Source: Lentinus brumalis
Lineage: Eukaryota > Basidiomycota > Agaricomycetes > Polyporales > Polyporaceae
DNA length: 64,000 nt
Direction: 5' to 3'
NCBI GenBank assembly: GCA_001792895.1
Contig: MARA01000017.1
Coordinates: 372,001 to 436,000 of the forward strand
Position 1 is the stretch's first letter, and each line of letters starts with the position of its first letter. Positions 57,279 to 64,000 of the stretch are shown here, piece after piece. A program made the translations under genes and the position numbers. The notes beneath the pieces are model-generated. The model had not been told where the DNA came from. It was given only the letters and a program-made list of their open reading frames with translations, and did no database searches.

Positions 57279-58844
57279 CTACACAGCGTTCGTCAGCTTC
57301 TCCCCGCCCTCCTTCCACCACCGCTCAACAGCCTCGTCCGCATCATACCCAAACTGCGCCACGTTCTTATCCTCGTCCGCCCATTGGTTCGCGTTCCCCG
57401 CCTCCCGGTGCTCCCGCTGCTCGTGTGCAGCGCGTTTCAGCTCGGCCTCTGCGGCCCGACGCATGTCCGCATCACGCTGCTCCTGCTCGGGCCCGTCCGG
57501 AAGGTGGAAGATCTTCTGGTTCAAGCGCGACTGCCGCTGCGTCTCTGCCGTACGTGGCAGCCGGAGGTCCTCGTATGCTTGCAGGAGGGGCTTGAGCTGC
57601 GTCGGGGAGGTGAGGCGCGAAAGGAGGTTGCCGAGCACGGCAGCATCTTCTATTGCCATCGCGGCACCCTGCGCACGGTATGGCTGCAAATAGTTTGATC
57701 AATATGTGGGCGAGAACGCGTAGAATGGGGTAATGAACGTACCAGCATGGGGTGGCATGCATCACCGAGCAGAACTACCCTGTATGATGGATGTATCCAA
57801 GTCTGGAGTGGCTTGCGGTCCATGAGTCGCCACTTGAGCGTCGATGTGACGAAGCTCAAGATCTTCTGGACCCTATGGCGTGAATTAGTCAGGTTCAACC
57901 TTGCTTCATCTACATGAACAAGCACACACCGTGGCTCATAGTCAGCAAAGTCGGCGCGCATCTTGTCAGCGCTCCCTTCAGCAGACCATGACTCCACGGA
58001 GTCGTCATCCGGATGCAAGAGCACAAGGTTATACTCTTGCTTCCCTCTCTGCAGCCACAAAGTTAGTGGACGTGCATGAGGGGGTGTAGACAGAGCAGCT
58101 CACGATGTGGTATCCCATGACATGCCGCCCAGGTCCCATCCACCCAGTCATCTCCGGGGTGTCGACCAGCTCCCTCAGCTCCTGTTCGGAAGCGAGTAAG
58201 CTCGAAGGTATGATCGCACGATACGCCGCATCCCCTGTCGGCTCCGCAGTATTGGTGTGCCCCAGCACGACGCGCTGCGTCAAGCTCTTCACGCCGTCCG
58301 CCCCGACGATCAGGTCCCCGTGCACGACCTCCCCCGACGCCAGCGTGATCGAGGGCGCGTCCGGGTCAACGCTCACAACCGTCGCCTTCAGGCGGAGCGT
58401 CATGTACGGCGCAGCGAGGTCGAATAGCATCTTGTGTAGGTCCGCGCGGTGGACGTGGTAATATGGCGCACCGTACTTGTCCTCCATGTCTGACCAGCGT
58501 GTGTACCCGACGCGCTCCCCAGTCGCGTACCGCCGAAGGACAATCGCCTCGGGGCGGACACCAACAGCCTCGAGGGCGTCGCCTGCTCCCCAGCGGCGGA
58601 GCAGGCGCGAGACGTTGGGCGTGACCTGAATGCCTGCCCCGACCTCCCCGATGGCGCTGGCGGCCTCGAACAGCGTGATCTTGTGCCCGGCCTTTCCAAG
58701 ACAGTGTGCGGCGGCGAGCCCGCCCATGCCGCAGCCGATGATGAGGATGTGGAGGGGGTGCTCTGTCTTGCGGACGTCGTAGAGTGGGGTGTGCCCAGAC
58801 ACGCCCTCGACGTTGACGGCGGAGTCGGTGTGAGAGGTATCCAT
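57279..58844 (-). CDS. Class A FAD-dependent monooxygenase, salicylate hydroxylase-like (2)
   Basis: Second flavoprotein hydroxylase of the neighbourhood. Start at 58844 (MDTSHTDSAVNVEGVSGHTP). FAD motif HILIIGCGMGGLAAAHCLGK, then EVGAGIQVTPNVSRLLRRWG, YYHVHRADLHKMLFDLAAPY, DG motif in LIVGADGVKSLTQRVVLG, RAIIPSSLLAS and GPGRHVMGYHI. After two introns come RVVLLGDACHPML and PYRAQGAAMAIEDAAVLGNL, the GD motif. The C-terminus is long, charged and helical (DADMRRAAEAELKRAAHEQR), ending WWKEGGEKLTNAV. About 470 residues in five exons. It is not a close copy of the enzyme at 45.4 kb: the GD-motif loops differ (CHPMLPYRAQG versus AHAMTPHQGSG). No signal peptide. Substrate unknown. Confidence 0.92.
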
Positions 58845-60158
58845 AGCGGAGAGACTGGGGAGTGCGAAGGCGGTGATATGGAGATCGAGCGGATGCGGGG
58901 TACAAATAGCGTTGACGGGCTTGACTGTTGAGACTATATGTATACCCTGTGCGCTCGTAATCGGTAGCAGAGGAGAAGCTGGGCGTACCATCCTACAAAG
59001 AGATCGCGAACGGCCATAACGAGCTGATCGGTGACGGCTTCGCAGCGCGCCTCCACCATAACATCACATCGGGCGAACAAGCCTGAGTCTGGACCGGCGT
59101 CAGGATGTCAACTTTGCTTCGGACCCCTCCTCATGTACACATAAGATCCGGGATAGAGACGACATACAGGGGCATGGTTGTGCTTGACTCCAGTGCTAGC
59201 AGGTGCGCAGTGGGGTTAGGATCCGGAGGTCATGCGACCGCTCACCCAGACTTTACCATGCTCGCCGGTCGATCATCGAGTTCTAATCGGGGCTCTCTTC
59301 GGCTAGGTATGTCTCAACCAAATGCAGCTCTCCGGTTGACATGGCTGATCTAACATTAACTCCATACCTCCGGCGCAGCAGTGTGAGGGTGGGATGATTG
59401 GAAGTTGCGCTGAGCGCATCTGTGAGTAATATCGAGCCCGGTTGACGCAGAGCAAGGGTATAACGAACAAAGGAACTAAATCCTCGAAATGCTGTAAGCA
59501 ATTGCGAGTCGCATGACCTCCAACTACGCGCTAACTGTAGGATAAACTTACTTGCGAAGTAGTCAGCCCAATGCACGAGCGAGGGAAAAGTCATGCTGGC
59601 TATCATGTACTCCCTCTTCCGAGTCGTAGAGCCGCCGTTGCGTGAAACAGCATAAGACCATAAGAGGGAAGTTATTGAAAGGAGGCTTGGTGCATGAAGT
59701 TGAGAGACAAAGTTCAAACAATCGTCAGCTCATTCTGGAGGCCGTCTGACCATTGGGCGTCTGCGTTGCCTTTACGAGCAACCGGCTGAGCGGCCCGGAT
59801 CTCCCAAATACTTCAGGGCAGGGCTTTACGCGTTACCAGGCTTACCGACAGACCGCGATGGACCGCGGGCCGCCTGCATAGTACCGCTAGCCTGGCCTAA
59901 GTGCGTGATACCTTTGTTTCATTCTTGTTGATTTATCGACCTTAGAATCATGCATCAGAAGCGGAAGATGAATAAGTATCAGCAAGTCCCGATTACTTAC
60001 TAGGCTCCGAGCATCCGTATCAGCAGAGAACAATCGACAGTGGGGTTGATTGGGTCGAGTCAGTATGATGACTTGATACACGACTGAGACATAGGATGAC
60101 AGCCACGATGATTCTCCGACTTACCAGACACTCCGGTATCGAGAGTCCGTTCCGGGAC
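58845..60158. other. Intergenic region
   Basis: No gene supported. A minus-strand frame at 59.28-59.72 kb has no motif and no neighbouring exon. The region contains the promoter of the second class A monooxygenase and the 3' flank of hydrolase copy 2. Confidence 0.45.
58934..58944 (-). promoter_or_regulatory. TATA-like element of the second class A monooxygenase gene
   Basis: Read on the minus strand as TATACATATAG, about 90 bp upstream of the start codon at 58844. Confidence 0.5.
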
Positions 60159-61456
60159 CTACGCGGGATCGAGGACCACGTCTTCGAACTCGGATGTCCT
60201 CGCGAGGCATGCCCGGAGGGCATCATCAGGTTTGTCCCAATGTACCTGTTCAGCAAGCATGATGAGCGGCTCATCCCACATTTCAAGCTATAGGTCACTT
60301 ACGAAGTGGTTGGCATCTCTCACTCGTACGAATTCCACCTTCCGGAGCTTTGTACTCGCCCTCCTTGCTTCTGCGACCTCTTTCTTCATGGCGTGATATG
60401 CCCAAGTAACCTCCCACGGACCAGCGTCGAACCACACGAAAAGGACCTCCGCGGCCGCCCACCGGGTACTATGACTCTCAGTGTCCCCGTTGACACTCTG
60501 CGCAGGGCGCAGAGCACTCGTCCGAAGTGCCCCGAACGCCCCGGACTGGATGCCTGCGCCGAGCAACTCGCAGTCGGAGCCTCCAGGGTCCCCAGGAGAC
60601 GGGTAAAACGCCGATGCGAGCTCTTCCGCTGTCATGATAGAGATGGTCGGAGGTGGGTGGGCGAGAGGCGTGCGCCGCTCGAGCTCGTCAAGCGACTCCG
60701 TCTGCTTGTAGTACCCGCTGACCCAGTCTGCAAACAGACGCGTCCTCTCGTCCGGCTCCAAGGAAAGGTCGAAGAGGGGATTTCCGTAGACGTCTCCATT
60801 GAGCGGCGGATATCCGAGCGTGTGGTACGGTACGTCTGCCATCATCCGAGGTATCATGATGTAGCATGCAGTGGGGAATGATAACGCGACGCACCGTACA
60901 AGATGACGCGCCGTATGTACGCCCCAAGGTCAATGTCGCCTGCCGAGAATGAGTCTGCGTAGGCGAGCAGCGCCGTCATCCATGCCCCGCCAAACGACCA
61001 TCCGCCCACCATGAGCCCGCCGCTGTCCTGCTCGACGGAAGCCTTTTTGATGTCGTTCTCTGCCACGAACTCGATCAGGAAGTCGTACAGGTCCCGCGCG
61101 TTGGCTTTCATGACCGACAAAACATTGGCTTGTGCGACTGTAGCGTCGGATCTTACCTCGGCGGCGCCAGCGTCGAGGGCAGCCCGATCCTTGTTGGAGT
61201 ACGGGGCGGCCCCGGGGTAGTCGTGCCTGTTGAGCAAGACGACGCGCACGTTGTACGTCGTGGACAGGGGACCAATCTCGCGAATATTCCTGTGGCGTAA
61301 TGTGCGTGAGTCGCCTCTTTGCGTATGAAGAACGAGAACGTAGTACTCACCGCTGTGCCAGGCATATCCATGGAGGAGGACAAGTGTGGTGTAGTCCCTG
61401 CTCCCGTGCGGGGGACCGGAGTCATCGTGAACGTGGAGGCGACTGAGTCGCGGCAT
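60159..61456 (-). CDS. Alpha/beta hydrolase (copy 2), intact
   Basis: Serine hydrolase of the alpha/beta fold, about 350 residues in four exons. Starts MPRLSRLHVHDDSGPPHGSR, then YTTLVLLHGYAWHSG (oxyanion HG), LNRHDYPGAAPYSNKDRAAL, nucleophile elbow GGWSFGGAWMTALLAY, VPYHTLGYPPLNGD, WVSGYYKQTESLDELERRTP and GDPGGSDCELLGAGIQSGAF. VRVRDANHF is the likely catalytic His exon end, joined to VHWDKPDDALRACLARTSEF and LDPA. The frame is open throughout. Exon borders match copy 1 at 52.8-54.1 kb, and protein similarity between them is obvious from end to end, so they are paralogues in opposite orientation. An ATTATATC stretch about 45 bp upstream may be a TATA element. Esterase, lactonase or carrier-release role is possible but not shown. 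Confidence 0.88.
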
Positions 61457-62134
61457 GTTACTGGCAATGTTAGGACTCTAGAAGCTGGCGGTACATATTA
61501 TATCTTCACTGCGCACCTCTCGGCTGCCGTGTACTTCCACGCAGTGAATTGGCAGGGACAAGCGGTCTGAAGCCGACATGGAAGCTCAACTCCCTCTTCA
61601 TTGCGGGTGCATGAGGCGCGAAGGTTCAGTCGAGCTAATGAAACTGAATACGCGCTTCGTATGCTTCCTGACAAACGAGGTTCTGTCCCGTGAGAGTAAC
61701 CAATAGGCGAGCTCACCGTGTTCACCCACCATCTCTGCCGCAACTTATTGCGTCAGCTGTCGTCGATTTTGCCACGCCGCCGCCTACTTATGGCGATGGT
61801 GAGTACGGTCCCGAGATAGAAGGCTACGCAGCGCTCAGCTGATGGGTCTTCCACCCGTACCTTCGCCGTCCTCAAACACTGTGGTGACAGATCGTGCGGC
61901 TTCTTGCCGAGTTTAACTTGAGCTTCAGGTTGCGATCGTCAGCCCAGCTCTTGATGGCGACAGACCCTCCTCGGCCCGGGAGTGATTAGCTGCACTCGGA
62001 CAACACTTGCACTCACTCATGAATGGCAGAGCACCGGGCTATGGAAGGTGACAAAAGCAGGGTCCTTCATCGCCGTGCATGCGCCTTTACAGGGGGCCTA
62101 CGATGTCCGAAGGGGGAATATCTCATTCCGATAG
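61457..62134. other. Intergenic region, nothing recognised
   Basis: Spacer between the hydrolase promoter and the 3' end of the membrane-protein gene; only short frames without motifs. Confidence 0.5.
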
Positions 62135-63560
62135 TCATGCATTTCCCGCCTTGCCAGATACGAGCGCCGTCCCGGGTCTGTCGTCCAACTCGAAGGAGTT
62201 GTTTGCCTTGAGTGGCTCGCTCTCAGCTTGAGGTCCCTCGGAAGCCTTCATAGCCTGGGGCGCGACTGTGCTCCCACCTGGTTGCGCCATGGGCGTGACA
62301 TCGACGAACGTGGTGCCGCCTATGTCGAAGGTGCTGTCTTCCCTGTGGTGACGAATGACGCGAGGCGGCGGGGAGCTCCAGTTCGGACCCCCTTGCGAAG
62401 GACCGTTCCGACTGGCCGACTCTCGCGCGAGCCCGGTGCGGACGATAATCATGCTGAATACTATCGAGATAATGGGGGAGATCTAGAGGCCAGGCGCGTC
62501 GGGGGTCAGACGACCACACAACGCAGAATAACGACTCACCATGTCCAGTACCACATAGACGACTGTATTCTTGGCGACGAAGGTGGCGAGAGCGATCGTG
62601 ATTGTCACCGAGTAGATGGCGCCGCTCTCGATGATGACATGCAGTAGCGAGGTCAAGTTACTATTGGCCTGGTACCGCGCAGACCGCCTCGCCACGGTCC
62701 ATATCTTGAATGCAAGAATAACTACGGGCCAAATGAGCATGTCGTAGACGCAGCAATACGACGCGGTACCTACAGGTCGTCAACAAATTCGTTGCGAGCG
62801 TCAGAGAATATGCGGCGGTGATCCAGCGACCTGTCTTCTTGGCCAAAGCGGCTCGGGCTGAGGTGTTCGTCAATGTCTGAGCAAAGGTAGCATTGAGACC
62901 GATGCACGAGACTGGGGGAAGATCAGCACTACGGTAGAGATATATGTAGTTAGACATACTGATGAGGGCGACCCAGCCGAGAACGGGCACTGCGATGACG
63001 AGGACACTCTGCCATACGACGTAGGCGCGGTAGATCTGGCATACACGATGACTGAGCCGTCGTGGTGCATACAATGGATAGAAAGAATACCCACAACAAC
63101 GGCGTCCAAGATCGCGGTCTGAAAGTCATACAGAATGCTCTTCACGAGGAAGGTAGGATCGGATGCGCCAGCGAAGTACTGGTCGGATCCTCCAAGAAGG
63201 TGTGGGCCTCTGGTGATGAATCCGCGGTACAAGCGAGTGATGTTCACACCGAGTTCCTTGATTCAGCGGAGTAAGTGGGGGTTCTGACAGTACGTTGTGG
63301 GCGGCACACAGACCGAGGTGGAGAGGAGCAGCAGAGCGCACGTGGCAGCGATCATTCCCCAATTCAATTCCCGTCCCCGCGATTCGTTGGTTCGAAGCAA
63401 CGTTCGAAACGTCAAGAGCATCATGAATAAGGACAGTCCTGTCGTGCATCGATTTGGAGTCACTATTGCCATGATTGAAGAGCTGGAGGCGCATGCACCT
63501 ACCATACAGGATCGCTTCGAGCGTAGTCGATAGGATGGCTGCTTCGCTGAGGGAGAGCAT
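62135..63560 (-). CDS. Multi-pass membrane protein of an Agaricomycete-expanded family
   Basis: About seven membrane segments, no known function. Start at 63560: MLSLSEAAILSTTLEAILYG; an intron joins this to TGLSLFMMLLTFRTLLRTNE and LNWGMIAATCALLLLSTSV. Later exons give ELGVNITRLYRGFITRGPHL, DPTFLVKSILYDFQTAILDA, VYRAYVVWQSVLVIAVPVLG, SVTITIALATFVAKNTVVYV and DMISPIISIVFSMIIVRTGL, followed by a polar cytoplasmic tail (SSPPPRVIRHHREDSTFDIG to ALVSGKAGNA). This order, including the Y-R-A-Y-V-V-W motif and the M-I-S-P-I-I-x-I-V-F-S end, is one I recall from many unnamed Agaricomycete proteins, sometimes guessed to be receptor-like. Loop exons are short, so exact joins are approximate. Confidence 0.8.
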
Positions 63561-64000
63561 CAGGAGTACCCAATCAAGCGGGGTCGAAGGGGTGAAGAGT
63601 TTACCACCCGCTGTCACAACTTCTTATCCAACATAATGTGGGAGCCTGCAGGAGGCTGAAGGGCCATGTCAGAAGGCGGTGATGCGCTGGGTCGTGTATT
63701 TGAGCGTCGCTGTGCACTCCGGCGGGTCGAGGCAGAGTATGAGCCCCCGTGGGATCTGCGAAGCTTCTATGTGAGGGATGCGCACACAAAACACTGCCGC
63801 GGCAGACCTGGCGTCGCTACCTTGTGTTACGTGTAGAAGGGCCATCACAGAGGAGCTCAATATGTTACTAGCTATGTTGTGAGTCAATCAAGATGTACGA
63901 GTACACTATCAGTAGGAAGAGAAAGTTCTCCGGATCCGAGTACGCACCTAGTGTGTATTTCCGCCGATATGTGCGCCTCGTGGGCCGTGGCCGTATGCAC
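63561..64000. other. Right window edge
   Basis: Upstream flank of the membrane-protein gene; no second gene can be supported in the remaining sequence. Confidence 0.4.

Noticed and set aside
1..64000. CRISPR array or prokaryotic defence system
   Set aside because: No regularly spaced repeats with unique spacers; gene structure is eukaryotic throughout.

Overview
The window is nuclear DNA from a basidiomycete fungus, most likely an Agaricomycete (wood- or litter-decay type). Genes are broken by many 45-90 nt introns with GTRNGT donors. It carries a KDZ transposase with a CxC2 cysteine cluster, an AA9 lytic polysaccharide monooxygenase, a basidiomycete-style F-box protein and a basidiomycete multi-pass membrane protein family. 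Both strands are used. Exon calls come from reading frames and splice consensus by eye, so borders are approximate unless stated.

Region 1 (1-21.9 kb) is accessory, repeat-rich DNA. A KDZ transposase gene (2.07-6.09 kb, minus) lies next to an uncharacterised basidiomycete gene (6.41-8.48 kb, minus). From 9.4 to 15.0 kb come four tandem plus-strand genes. Three share a compact C-x-H-x21-C-x4-C module with an N-D-G-R core, resembling a GRF-type (CHCC) zinc finger, and the fourth is a diverged relative. A short two-hairpin repeat recurs 190-350 bp upstream of three of them, and one gene is interrupted by an in-frame TGA. Next are a probable nuclear protein with homeodomain-like and HMG-box-like segments (15.3-17.85 kb), an AT-rich tract with many TTTAAC/GTTTA words and a frameshifted pseudogene (18.0-18.9 kb), a small unknown gene (19.2-19.9 kb), and a ~0.4 kb diverged direct repeat (20.15 and 21.04 kb).

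Region 2 (21.9-36.3 kb) holds conserved genes: an M24B Xaa-Pro peptidase, an unknown protein, an F-box protein, a UCH37-type deubiquitinase and a protein with repeated Y-E-S/T-D-x-G-Y units. They are separated by gene-poor DNA at 27.9-29.0 and 30.8-33.4 kb.

Region 3 (37.3-61.5 kb) looks like a biosynthetic neighbourhood: an adenylation-thiolation-reductase (NRPS-like) enzyme, two class A flavoprotein monooxygenases, an N-terminally membrane-anchored FMO/BVMO-type monooxygenase, a cytochrome P450 and two paralogous alpha/beta hydrolases. Interleaved with these are the replication gene SLD5 (GINS), an AA9 LPMO and the SMC5/6 kleisin NSE4. A plausible scheme is activation and reduction of a carboxylic acid, followed by hydroxylation or oxygenation and hydrolysis; this is inference. 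One hydrolase copy has a one-base frameshift that its intact paralogue in the same window exposes.

The right end (62.1-63.6 kb) encodes an uncharacterised multi-pass membrane protein. I saw no convincing rRNA, tRNA or CRISPR locus.
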